NCBI GenBank assembly: GCA_036518635.1
Contig: DATDMT010000191.1
Span: forward strand, 1 to 11,788
Length of the DNA: 11,788 nucleotides
From: AWTP1-18 sp036518635
GTDB lineage: Bacteria > Pseudomonadota > Gammaproteobacteria > Burkholderiales > Rhodocyclaceae
Reading direction: 5' to 3'
Of the stretch, positions 1-6,805 are shown piece after piece; within the stretch, counting starts at the first letter, position 1, and the number at the start of each line of letters is the position of its first letter. Both the position numbers and the translations under genes were made by a program. Below the pieces are notes generated by a model that saw nothing but the letters and a program-made list of their open reading frames with translations, did no database searches and had not been told where the DNA came from.

Positions 1-3000
1 GCGTGGTGGCGAGCGTGCCGGATTCGCCGCAGCAGCGCTCGTTCAGCGCCACCGGCTGGCCCATCAGCTTGTTGACGACCGCGAGCGGCGCATGCTGCTT
101 CATCGGCGTGTGGCAGGGGTCGTGATACATGTAGCGGACGCCGTTCACGCCGTCGAGCTTCACGCCTTTCTCGAGCAGGTACTCGTGGATGTCGAGCAGG
201 CGGCAGCCTGGAAACACCTTCTCGAACTCGTACTTCTCGAGCTGGTCGAGGCAGGTGCCGCACGACACCACCACCGTCTTGATGTCGAGGTAGTTGAGCG
301 TGTTGGCGACGCGATGGAACAGCACGCGGTTGCTGGTCGTAATGCGCTGGCCTTCGTCGTGATTGCCTGCGGCGGTCTGCGGATACCCGCAGCATAGGTA
401 CCCCGGCGGCAGCACGGTCTGCGCGCCGACGTGGAACAGCATGGCCTGCGTTGCAAGCCCGACCTGCGAGAACAGGCGCTCGGAGCCGCAGCCGGGGAAA
501 TAGAACACCGCCTCGGCGTCGTCGCTGGCCGTGCGCGGATTGCGGATCACCGGGATCAGCGCGTCGTCCTCGATGTCGAGCAGCGCGCGCGCCGTGCGGC
601 TCGGCACGCCGGCCGGCAGCGGCTTGTTGAGGAAGTGGATGACCTGCGTCTTGATGTCGGGCCGCCCAAGCGTCGCCGGCGGATGCTTGAGCTGGTCCTG
701 GATCAGCCCCAGCGCCTTGGCGATGCGGTGGCCGAGGCGCTGCGCCTTGTAGCCGAGCTGGATCATGCCGGCTCGCATCAGCTTGATCGTCGCCGGGTCG
801 GTGATGGTGAGGAAGGTCATCGCCATGGCGGTGGCTGGGACGAAGTTCTTCTTGCCCTGGCGGCGCAGGAAGTTGCGCATGGCCACCGAGACGTCGCCAA
901 AGTCGATGTCCACCGGGCAGGGGTTCTTGCACTTGTGACAGATGGTGCAGTGGTCGGCGACGTCGTTGAACTCGGCGAAGTGCTGCAGGCTGATGCCGCG
1001 CCGGGTCTGCTCCTCGTAGAGGAAGGCCTCGATCAGCAGCGAAGTGCCGAGGATCTTGTTGCGCGGGCTGTAGAGCAGGTTGGCGCGCGGCACGTGGGTC
1101 GAGCAGACCGGCTTGCACTTGCCGCAGCGCAGGCAGTCCTTGATCATGGTTGAGATGGTGCCGATCTCGGATTGCTCCATGATCAGCGACTCGATGCCGA
1201 GCAGGGCGAAGGAGGGCGTGTAGGCCCGCGCCAGATCACCGCCGGGCATCAGCTTGCCCTTGTTGAAGCGGCCTTCCGGATCGATCTTGCGCTTGTAGTT
1301 GCGGAAGGGTTCGATCTCGGACTCGGCGAGGAATTCCAGCTTGGTGATGCCGATGCCATGTTCGCCGGAAATCACGCCGTCCAACGAGCGGGCCAGTTCC
1401 ATGATCCGCGCCACGGCGACGTTGGCCCGTTGCAGCATGGCGTAGTGGTCGGAGTTCACCGGGATGTTGGTGTGCACATTGCCGTCGCCGGCATGCATGT
1501 GCAGGGCGACGAAGATGCGGCCCCGCTTCACTTCCTGGTGGATGCCGGCGATGCGCTCGACGATGGGACGATAGGTCTCGCCGGCGAAGATGTTCAGCAG
1601 CCCGGCGCGCAGTTCCTTCTTCCACGACACCCGCACCGAGTAGTCCTGCAGGCGGTGGAACAGGGTCGGTGCGGCGGCGCGGTTGCTGAGTTCGCCGGCC
1701 TCGATGCCGAGGGGGGCGAAGTGGCCTTCGGCCTGGCCCAGCGGCATGTCGAGGTTGTCCAGCAGCCACTGCCAGCGGCCGCGGATCACCGCCAGCAGCT
1801 CCAGCGCCTGCTCACGGCGGTCGCCGATCAGTACGTCCTTGTCGAGGTTGGTGTCGCCGGCATGCAGCGGCAGGTCGCCGGCGAAGAACTCGGCCAGGCC
1901 GTCGCACAGCGCCAGCTTGTTCTCGATGGAAAGCTCGATGTTGATCCGCTCGATGCCGTCGCAGTAGTCGCCCATCCGCGGCAGCGGAATCACCACGTCC
2001 TCGTTCACCTTGAAGGCGTTGGTGTGCTTGGAGATCGCCGCGGTGCGCGAGCGGTCAAGCCAGAACTTCTTGCGCATCTCCGGCGTCACGGCGATGAAGC
2101 CCTCGCCGCCGCGGCCATTGGCCATCCGTACCACGTCCGAAGCGGCGCTCATCACCGCGGTCTCGTCGTCACCGACGATGTCGCCAATCAGCACCATCTT
2201 CGGCCGGCCGTGGCGCTTTGCCTTGGTGGCGTAGCCGACGGCGCGCACGTAGCGTTCGTCGAGGTGTTCCAGGCCGGCGAGGATGGCACCGCCCGGGCGG
2301 GTCTTCAGATAGTCGGTGATCTCGACGATGGCCGGCACCGATTCGCGCACCTGGCCGAAGAACTCCAGGCAGACGGTGCGGGTCACCGGCGGCATCTTGT
2401 GCAGCACCCACACCGCCGAGGTGATCATGCCGTCGCAGCCCTCCTTCTGCACCCCGGGGATGCCGGCGAGGAACTTGTCGGTGACGTCCTTGCCGAGGCC
2501 CACCTTGCGGAAGCTGGCGCCCGGCACAGCGATGGTCTCTTCGCCGAGCAGGGTGTCGCCGGCGGCGTCGAAGCGGCGCAGGCGGAAGCTGACCGTTTCC
2601 TGGTCGTGGATCTTGCCGAAGTTGTGGTTCAGGCGTTCGATGTCCAGCCAGTTGCCGTCGGGCATCACCATCCGCCAGGAGGCCAGGTTGTCCAGCGCGG
2701 TACCCCACAGCACGGCCTTCTTGCCGCCGGCGTTCATGGCAATGTTGCCGCCGATGGTGGAGGCGTCGGCCGAGGTTGGGTCGCAGGCGAAGACGAAGCC
2801 GGCGTCCTCCGCCGCCTCCATCACCCGCCGCGTCACCAGGCCGGCGCCGGTCTTCACCGTCGCGTAGTCGCGGTCGGTGCCGGGCAGGCGCTGCATCACC
2901 ACCGGGCCCAGGTCGATCAGCTTTTCGGTGTTGATCACCACCGAGTGGGCGTCGAGGGGCACGGCGCCGCCGGTGTAGCCGGTGCCGCCGCCGCGCGGGA

Positions 3001-3568
3001 CGATGGTCAGGCCGAGTTCGATGCAGCTCCGCACCAGCGGGCCGAGTTCCTCCTCGGTATCGGGCATCAGCACGACGAAGGGATATTCGACGCGCCAGTC
3101 GGTGGCGTCGGTGACGTGGGAGACCCGCGACAGGCCGTCGAAGCGCACGTTGTCGCGGCGGGTGTGCTTGGCCAGGATGCGCAGCGCCTTGCGCCGCAGC
3201 CGCGCGGTGTCTTCGAACCAGGCCTCGAACTCGTGCACCGCCTGCAGCGCCGCCTTGAGCAGTATGGCGACCTTCTCGTTGCCTTCGCGGCGCTTGTCGA
3301 TCTCGCCGAGGCGGTGGCGCAGGGCCTGCACCAGGGCCTCGCGGCGGGTCGGGGTGTCGAGCAGGTCGTCTTCCAGATAGGGATTGCGCCGCACCACCCA
3401 GATATCGCCCAGCACCTCGTAGAGCATCCGCGCCGAACGGCCGGTGACCCGCTGGCCGCGCAGCTCGTCGAGCACGCGCCAGGCTTCGTCGCCCAACAGG
3501 CGGATGACGATCTCCCGGTCGGAGAAGGAGGTGTAGTTGTAGGGGATTTCGCGCAGGCGGGCGGTCAT
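1..3568 (-). CDS. DUF3683-type FAD/4Fe-4S/CCG oxidoreductase (3' end outside window)
   Basis: This is a very large flavin and iron-sulfur oxidoreductase, probably a dehydrogenase of a 2-hydroxyacid passing electrons to quinones or another carrier. About 1189 residues are visible; the C-terminus lies beyond the left edge. The N-terminal ~130 residues match the DUF3683 type as I remember it (start MTARLREIPYNYTSFSD). A FAD_binding_4 domain follows, with PRGGGTG at 191-197. The FAD-oxidase C-terminal domain has HAGDGNVH at 692-699 and E736-H737, the metal/substrate motifs of the D-lactate/D-2-hydroxyglutarate dehydrogenase family. Two 4Fe-4S motifs use C812/C815/C818/C822 and C874/C877/C880/C884. 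Two CCG domains follow, with C1027, C1059-C1060, C1152 and C1179-C1180-G1181. The plan resembles E. coli YdiJ plus an N-terminal extension. The ATG at 3568 fits the family N-terminus but has no clear Shine-Dalgarno. Domain order is seen; the substrate is unknown. Confidence 0.9.
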   Translation of the reverse strand, partial: MTARLREIPYNYTSFSDREIVIRLLGDEAWRVLDELRGQRVTGRSARMLYEVLGDIWVVRRNPYLEDDLLDTPTRREALVQALRHRLGEIDKRREGNEKVAILLKAALQAVHEFEAWFEDTARLRRKALRILAKHTRRDNVRFDGLSRVSHVTDATDWRVEYPFVVLMPDTEEELGPLVRSCIELGLTIVPRGGGTGYTGGAVPLDAHSVVINTEKLIDLGPVVMQRLPGTDRDYATVKTGAGLVTRRVMEAAEDAGFVFACDPTSADASTIGGNIAMNAGGKKAVLWGTALDNLASWRMVMPDGNWLDIERLNHNFGKIHDQETVSFRLRRFDAAGDTLLGEETIAVPGASFRKVGLGKDVTDKFLAGIPGVQKEGCDGMITSAVWVLHKMPPVTRTVCLEFFGQVRESVPAIVEITDYLKTRPGGAILAGLEHLDERYVRAVGYATKAKRHGRPKMVLIGDIVGDDETAVMSAASDVVRMANGRGGEGFIAVTPEMRKKFWLDRSRTAAISKHTNAFKVNEDVVIPLPRMGDYCDGIERINIELSIENKLALCDGLAEFFAGDLPLHAGDTNLDKDVLIGDRREQALELLAVIRGRWQWLLDNLDMPLGQAEGHFAPLGIEAGELSNRAAAPTLFHRLQDYSVRVSWKKELRAGLLNIFAGETYRPIVERIAGIHQEVKRGRIFVALHMHAGDGNVHTNIPVNSDHYAMLQRANVAVARIMELARSLDGVISGEHGIGITKLEFLAESEIEPFRNYKRKIDPEGRFNKGKLMPGGDLARAYTPSFALLGIESLIMEQSEIGTISTMIKDCLRCGKCKPVCSTHVPRANLLYSPRNKILGTSLLIEAFLYEEQTRRGISLQHFAEFNDVADHCTICHKCKNPCPVDIDFGDVSVAMRNFLRRQGKKNFVPATAMAMTFLTITDPATIKLMRAGMIQLGYKAQRLGHRIAKALGLIQDQLKHPPATLGRPDIKTQVIHFLNKPLPAGVPSRTARALLDIEDDALIPVIRNPRTASDDAEAVFYFPGCGSERLFSQVGLATQAMLFHVGAQTVLPPGYLCCGYPQTAAGNHDEGQRITTSNRVLFHRVANTLNYLDIKTVVVSCGTCLDQLEKYEFEKVFPGCRLLDIHEYLLEKGVKLDGVNGVRYMYHDPCHTPMKQHAPLAVVNKLMGQPVALNERCCGESGTLATT

Positions 3569-3596
3569 GATGTGAGGCCGTGAAGCAAAGACCGAT

Positions 3597-3602
3597 ATTG
3601 TA
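3597..3602 (-). promoter_or_regulatory. Possible -10 box for the large oxidoreductase gene
   Basis: On the minus strand this reads TACAAT, a good sigma-70 -10 element, 28 bases upstream of the ATG at 3568. No convincing -35 box is found at 16-18 bases upstream, so the assignment rests on the -10 alone. Confidence 0.3.
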
Positions 3603-3615
3603 GAAGATTGACCCC

Positions 3616-3646
3616 TTGTCCGCGGCCATGGGCCGCATAGGGACAA
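3616..3646. repeat. Stem-loop in the divergent intergenic region
   Basis: Inverted repeat: TTGTCCGCGGCC (3616-3627), a three-base ATG loop, then GGCCGC (3631-3636), a four-base bulge ATAG, and GGACAA (3641-3646). That gives twelve paired bases with one bulge. It lies just upstream of the -10 of the minus-strand gene and upstream of the plus-strand nucleotidyltransferase gene. It has no T tract, so a simple intrinsic terminator is unlikely. It could be a protein-binding palindrome or a remnant of a repeat. Confidence 0.5.
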
Positions 3647-3669
3647 AGCCCTTGGCCTGTGGCGGAGCT

Positions 3670-3699
3670 TTGGCGCAGGAAGCGCGGCAGTGCTAAATT
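3670..3699 (+). promoter_or_regulatory. Possible promoter of the nucleotidyltransferase cassette
   Basis: TTGGCG (3670-3675) and TAAATT (3694-3699) are separated by 18 bases and could be -35 and -10 boxes. The ATG at 3706 lies only six bases after the -10 element and has no good Shine-Dalgarno close by. If this promoter is real the transcript would be leaderless or nearly so. This comes from pattern matching only. Confidence 0.3.
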
Positions 3700-3705
3700 C
3701 TGCCC

Positions 3706-4200
3706 ATGTTCTACCTCGACCTGTTCCGCACCCTCGATCAGCATCGCGTCCGCTACCTGCTGGTGGGCGGGCTGGCCTTGAACATCCATGGCGTCGAGCG
3801 TGCCACCATGGACGTGGATCTTGCTCTGGCGCTGGACGACGAAAATCTTGGCGCCTTCATCGGCGCTGCACAAGCACTTAGGCTGCAGCCAGTGGCGCCG
3901 GTTCCCCTGGCGGACCTGGCCTTGCCCGAACGAAGGCTATCCTGGATCGAGGAAAAGAATCTGCTGGCCTTCGCCTTGCGGCCGCCCGATCCGGCCAGCC
4001 CCACGGTCGATATTCTGATTAAGCCGGGAATCGACTTTGAGGCCGCATGGGCGCGACGGATCGAAAAGACGCTAGGTCCAGTGCACGTGCAGCTAATAGG
4101 CATCGACGACCTGATTGCGATGAAGTCTGCCACCGGTCGGCAGCGCGACCGTTCGGATGTCGAGGCCCTGCAGCGCTTGCGACAATTGGGTGGGGCTTGA
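3706..4200 (+). CDS. Nucleotidyltransferase-fold protein (MNT/AbiEii-like)
   Basis: A 164-residue protein with the hallmarks of the minimal nucleotidyltransferase superfamily. V20-G21-G22 opens the fold, D36-x-D38 (context TMDVDLAL) is the expected metal-binding pair, and D102 in VDILI is a candidate third carboxylate. The C-terminal segment DDLIAMKSATGRQRDRSD (134-151) is the motif commonly seen in AbiEii-like and related small nucleotidyltransferases. Such proteins transfer NMP groups to RNA, protein or small molecules, and many are toxins or antitoxins of two-gene modules. All three acidic positions are present, so it looks active. It is followed after 10 bases by a 59-residue ORF, suggesting a two-gene cassette. 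It has no evident link to lactate metabolism. Fold assignment is fairly secure; the biological role is inference. Confidence 0.75.
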   Translation: MFYLDLFRTLDQHRVRYLLVGGLALNIHGVERATMDVDLALALDDENLGAFIGAAQALRLQPVAPVPLADLALPERRLSWIEEKNLLAFALRPPDPASPTVDILIKPGIDFEAAWARRIEKTLGPVHVQLIGIDDLIAMKSATGRQRDRSDVEALQRLRQLGGA

Positions 4201-4210
4201 GGGGCTGGTC

Positions 4211-4390
4211 ATGGAACGCGCTGACTTTTCTTATCAAATCTCCGATGAGCGGCTGCTGGCCTACAGCAGCCTGCCATTGCTGGATCGCCTGCGCTGGCTC
4301 GATGACACCTGCCGCTTCACGCTGCTGATGCGCCAGGCGGAGACCATCGAGCGCCCCACTCCGCCCCCCTCGCCAATCACTTCCGGCTAG
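4211..4390 (+). CDS. Small hypothetical protein, partner of the nucleotidyltransferase
   Basis: A 59-residue ORF starting at ATG 4211, ten bases after the nucleotidyltransferase stop. A good Shine-Dalgarno (GAGGGG, 4199-4204) sits six bases upstream, overlapping that stop. The N-terminal 45 residues (e.g. ISDERLLAY, then LDRLRWLDDTCRFT) look like two amphipathic helices. The Pro-rich tail (PTPPPSP, 49-55) looks disordered. The pattern is like short proteins I recall next to nucleotidyltransferase genes, but I cannot name a family. There are no membrane segments or catalytic motifs. The last 14 bases overlap the 3' end of the convergent regulator gene. Context suggests an antitoxin-like or adaptor partner. 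The RBS and tight spacing make it more likely real than not. Confidence 0.6.
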   Translation: MERADFSYQISDERLLAYSSLPLLDRLRWLDDTCRFTLLMRQAETIERPTPPPSPITSG

Positions 4391-5219
4391 GCCGCCCCGG
4401 CTTCCTGGCCTGGCGTGCCTCATTGAGCAGCTCATCGCGGCGCTTGAGTTCGTTCCAGGTGAAGTCGATATGCGCCCGCATCGCGGCCCGGGCCTGTTCC
4501 GGCTGGCGGTTGCGGATCGCGTCCCAGATCGCCAGGTGCTGCTGCATCAGGCAGGCGGTGATGTCCACACCGATCTCCTCCATTTGATCCATGTTGAGGG
4601 CGATGTGTTCCGCCGCCAGGTGTTGCGCCAGGGCCTCGGCGGTTTCCGCCGAGCCGTCCTGCATGCCGTCCAGGTTCAGTGCGATATGGGCGCGCAGCAT
4701 GCGGATCACGCCGGTGTGCAGGTGGCGGAACATGCTGTTGTGCGAAGCCTCGGCGATGGCCTCGTGGAAATCGGCGTCGGCGTGGGCCTCTTCGGCCTTG
4801 TTGCCCTCTTCGTAGGCCCGGGTCAGGCGCTTGACCACGGCGCCGATGGCTTTCAAATCCTCGCGCGTGGCGCGCTGGGCGGCGAACTGGGCGGCAGCGC
4901 CTTCCAGCTCGCGGCGGAACTCCAGGGTGTCCCAGCGCAATTCCGGGTGGTCTGCCAACAGTTGCCGCCATGGCGAGGTGAAGCCGGCCTGCAACTGGTC
5001 GGTGACGAAGACGCCGCTGCCGTGGCGGCTGACCAGCAGGTTGCGCGCCGCCAGGCGCGAGATCGCCTCGCGCACCGTGGCGCGGGAGACACCCCATTGC
5101 AGCGCCAGATCGCGCTCCGAAGGCAGGCGGGTGCCGGGGCGCCAATGCCCTTCCAGCATCTGCGCCTCCATCTGGCGCTGCACAAGCTCCACCCGGCTGC
5201 GGCCGCTGGCTAGGCCCAT
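4377..5219 (-). CDS. lldR: FadR-type GntR transcriptional regulator, probable LldR
   Basis: A 280-residue regulator. The N-terminal winged helix of the GntR family spans about residues 8-74, with the recognition region LPSERDLALQWGVSRATVRE at 32-51 and the wing SRHGSGVFV at 64-72. The C-terminal all-helical FCD domain binds a small acid through a metal. Likely ligands are D148, H152, H228 and H250. It is divergent from the lutA operon across a 153-base gap containing a FadR-type palindrome, so it most likely controls lactate use (LldR; in other bacteria lactate relieves its repression). The stretch between H160 and H228 is about 25 residues longer than I expect for FCD proteins and contains an imperfect repeat (177-186 versus 204-213). 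The start at 5219 fits the domain and is preceded by a weak GGGGG. A related regulator of another hydroxyacid remains possible. Confidence 0.85.
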   Translation of the reverse strand: MGLASGRSRVELVQRQMEAQMLEGHWRPGTRLPSERDLALQWGVSRATVREAISRLAARNLLVSRHGSGVFVTDQLQAGFTSPWRQLLADHPELRWDTLEFRRELEGAAAQFAAQRATREDLKAIGAVVKRLTRAYEEGNKAEEAHADADFHEAIAEASHNSMFRHLHTGVIRMLRAHIALNLDGMQDGSAETAEALAQHLAAEHIALNMDQMEEIGVDITACLMQQHLAIWDAIRNRQPEQARAAMRAHIDFTWNELKRRDELLNEARQARKPGRPSRK

Positions 5220-5256
5220 GGAATAGCCCCCATCGAAAAAGCCCTTTCAACTCAAA

Positions 5257-5274
5257 TGATTGAGACCATAATCA
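5257..5274. promoter_or_regulatory. Secondary inverted repeat, possible second regulator site
   Basis: TGATT (5257-5261) and AATCA (5270-5274) form a 5-base inverted repeat around GAGACCAT, which includes a GACCA half-site like that of the main operator. An overlapping repeat CTCAA (5251-5255) / TTGAG (5260-5264) is also present. The site is centred about 20 bases upstream of the main operator, on the regulator side. It could be a weaker second site, but the match to the family consensus is partial. Confidence 0.3.
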
Positions 5275-5276
5275 AT

Positions 5277-5293
5277 AATTGGTCAGACCAGTT
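5277..5293. promoter_or_regulatory. GntR/FadR-type operator, probable LldR binding site
   Basis: The 17-base sequence AATTGGTCAGACCAGTT is a palindrome centred on A5285 with one mismatched pair (T5279/G5291). It fits the TTGGTnnnACCAA-type operator known for FadR-subfamily regulators such as PdhR and LldR. It lies between the divergent regulator and lutA genes. A weak candidate promoter has TTGGTC (5279-5284) as -35 and TAGCCT (5301-5306) as -10, 16 bases apart. If that is right, the regulator would block RNA polymerase directly. The operator is well supported by pattern; the promoter boxes are tentative. Confidence 0.75.
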
Positions 5294-5356
5294 TTGAGTC
5301 TAGCCTAAGTAAGCCGATGATTCGCAGCACTTTCCGGTGGTTTGCCAGTGGATTCT

Positions 5357-5363
5357 GGAGGAG
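5357..5363 (+). promoter_or_regulatory. Ribosome binding site deciding the lutA start
   Basis: GGAGGAG is a strong Shine-Dalgarno. It directly abuts an in-frame ATG at 5364, too close for use. It stands nine bases before the in-frame ATG at 5373, which is therefore chosen. An upstream in-frame GTG at 5337 has no comparable site. Confidence 0.7.
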
Positions 5364-5372
5364 ATGCGAGAC

Positions 5373-6143
5373 ATGGAAAAAAGAAAATACCCAGCGGCGC
5401 CCAAGCAGGTCTACCTGTTCGGCACCTGCCTGGTGGACCTGTTCGTGCCCGAAGTCGGCATGGACGCGCTGCGTCTGCTGGAGCATCTCGGCCTCGAAGT
5501 GGACTTTCCCATGGGCCAGAGCTGCTGCGGTCAGCCGGCCTACACCACCGGCAACGAGGAATCGGCGCGCAGCGTGGCCGCCGCGCAGATGAAGCTGTTC
5601 GCCGAGAACCGCCCGATCGTCGTTCCCTCCGGCTCCTGCGCCGGCATGATGCGCCACCACTGGCCCCATCTGTTCGCCTACGATCCGGTCCTCGCCGCCC
5701 AGGCCCGCGAGATTGCCGAGCGCACCTTCGAGCTGACCGAGTTCCTGGTCGAGGTGATGCACATCGACCTTTCCGCCGCTAAAGGCTCCCCGGTCAAGGT
5801 GGCGCTGCACACCTCCTGCTCGGCGCGGCGCGAGATGGGTACCCGCGAGCACGGCCTGGCCCTGTTGCGCGCCCTGCCCGGCGTCGAACTCACCGAGCAT
5901 GGCAACGAATCCGAGTGCTGCGGTTTCGGCGGCGCCTTCTCGCTGAAGCATCCCGATATTTCCGGCGCCATGGTCCAGGACAAGACCGCCAGCCTCGCCG
6001 CCACAGGCTGTGAGCGAGTGGTCTCGGCCGACTGCGGCTGCCTGCTGAACATCGGCCACGCCGCCGAGCACCAGGGCCGCAATCTGAGCGCCGGCCACCT
6101 CGCCAGCTTCGTCGTCGAGCGCCTGCTGGGAGCCAAATCGTGA
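5373..6143 (+). CDS. lutA: L-lactate dehydrogenase complex protein LutA/LldE (CCG-domain)
   Basis: A 256-residue cytoplasmic Fe-S protein with two CCG (DUF224) domains, as in LutA/LldE and heterodisulfide reductase subunit B. The first has C19, C51-C52-G53 and C89. The second has C149 (TSCSARRE), C182-C183-G184 and C221/C223 (SADCGC). These cysteine clusters bind iron-sulfur centres in this superfamily. With LutB and LutC it oxidises L-lactate to pyruvate. Length is normal for the family. It is the first gene of the operon, behind the probable LldR operator. Its TGA overlaps the GTG start of lutC by four bases (GTGA). Family assignment is firm by motif and context; the reaction is known from Bacillus and Shewanella relatives. 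Confidence 0.93.
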   Translation: MEKRKYPAAPKQVYLFGTCLVDLFVPEVGMDALRLLEHLGLEVDFPMGQSCCGQPAYTTGNEESARSVAAAQMKLFAENRPIVVPSGSCAGMMRHHWPHLFAYDPVLAAQAREIAERTFELTEFLVEVMHIDLSAAKGSPVKVALHTSCSARREMGTREHGLALLRALPGVELTEHGNESECCGFGGAFSLKHPDISGAMVQDKTASLAATGCERVVSADCGCLLNIGHAAEHQGRNLSAGHLASFVVERLLGAKS

Positions 6144-6805
6144 GCGCCCGCGACAGCATCCTCGGCAAGCTGCGCAGCGCCCGCGGCCCGGTCACCGCCT
6201 CGCCGGTGCCCGAGGTGCGCGCCTGGTACGGCAATCCCCCCATCGCCGAGCGGGCGCAATTGATCGCCCAGATGCGCGCCAATCTGGAAACCGCCCACGC
6301 CGAGCTCATCGTCGCCACGCCCGACGCCTGGCCCGGCCAGCTCGCGCTGCGGCTCGCCAGCGGCGGCGTCAAGCGCCTGCTGATGAACTCCGGCACCCCC
6401 GAGGCCGCGCAGTTGGCGATTGCCCTCAAGGACATCGAAGTGCTGTCCTTCGACCGCCCCATCGAAGCCTGGAAGCGGGAGTTGTTCGATAACGTCGACG
6501 CCGGTTTCACCGTGGTCGATGGCGCCGTCGCCGAGACCGGCGCTTTGATCATCCGCAGCGGCCCGACCATGCCGCGCACCGTCTCCCTGGTGCCGCCGAT
6601 CCACGTCGCCCTGGTGCGGGCCGGCAGCATCCAGCCGCGCCTGATCGACGCCGCCGTTGCCGGCGCCTGGGCGCAGAACCTGCCGACCAATCTGGTGACC
6701 ATCTCCGGCCCGTCGAAGACTGCCGACATTCAGCAGACCACGGCCTACGGCGCCCACGGCCCGCGCGAATTGATCGTCGTCGTGGTGGCGGAGGAGCTGC
6801 AATGA
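6140..6805 (+). CDS. lutC: L-lactate dehydrogenase complex protein LutC/LldG (LUD domain)
   Basis: A 221-residue protein with a single LUD (lactate utilisation, DUF162) domain over about residues 65-220. The typical late motif ISGPSKTADIQ appears at about 194-204, followed by GAHGPREL; an earlier ETGALI segment is near residue 132. No cysteine clusters are present, as expected for LutC/LldG. The start is GTG 6140, overlapping the lutA stop, with GGGAG (6128-6132) seven bases upstream; this makes lutA-lutC translation coupled. The stop overlaps the lutB ATG by four bases (ATGA). LutC works with LutA and LutB in L-lactate oxidation; its own catalytic contribution is poorly defined. Confidence 0.92.
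   Translation: MSARDSILGKLRSARGPVTASPVPEVRAWYGNPPIAERAQLIAQMRANLETAHAELIVATPDAWPGQLALRLASGGVKRLLMNSGTPEAAQLAIALKDIEVLSFDRPIEAWKRELFDNVDAGFTVVDGAVAETGALIIRSGPTMPRTVSLVPPIHVALVRAGSIQPRLIDAAVAGAWAQNLPTNLVTISGPSKTADIQQTTAYGAHGPRELIVVVVAEELQ

Noticed and set aside
431..1153. 240-codon plus-strand ORF
   Set aside because: It lies antisense to the ferredoxin and CCG part of the large oxidoreductase and has no recognisable domain.
1172..3583. Long plus-strand ORF (803 codons)
   Set aside because: It is antisense to the large oxidoreductase, whose minus-strand frame shows all domain motifs. The plus-strand product is a His/Val/Gly/Ala-rich sequence with no domain, as expected of an open shadow frame in GC-rich DNA.
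2169..3638. 489-codon minus-strand ORF
   Set aside because: It is a different frame on the same strand as the real oxidoreductase. It is Arg/Pro/Gly-rich with no motifs, while the true frame is open from 3568 to the window edge.
4157..4210. Earlier in-frame start of the 59-residue gene at 4157
   Set aside because: It would overlap the nucleotidyltransferase coding end and has no good RBS, whereas ATG 4211 has GAGGGG six bases before it.
5337..5372. Upstream GTG (5337) or ATG (5364) as lutA start
   Set aside because: The Shine-Dalgarno GGAGGAG at 5357-5363 abuts ATG 5364 and lies downstream of the GTG, but is well spaced for ATG 5373. The extra residues do not look like a family N-terminus.
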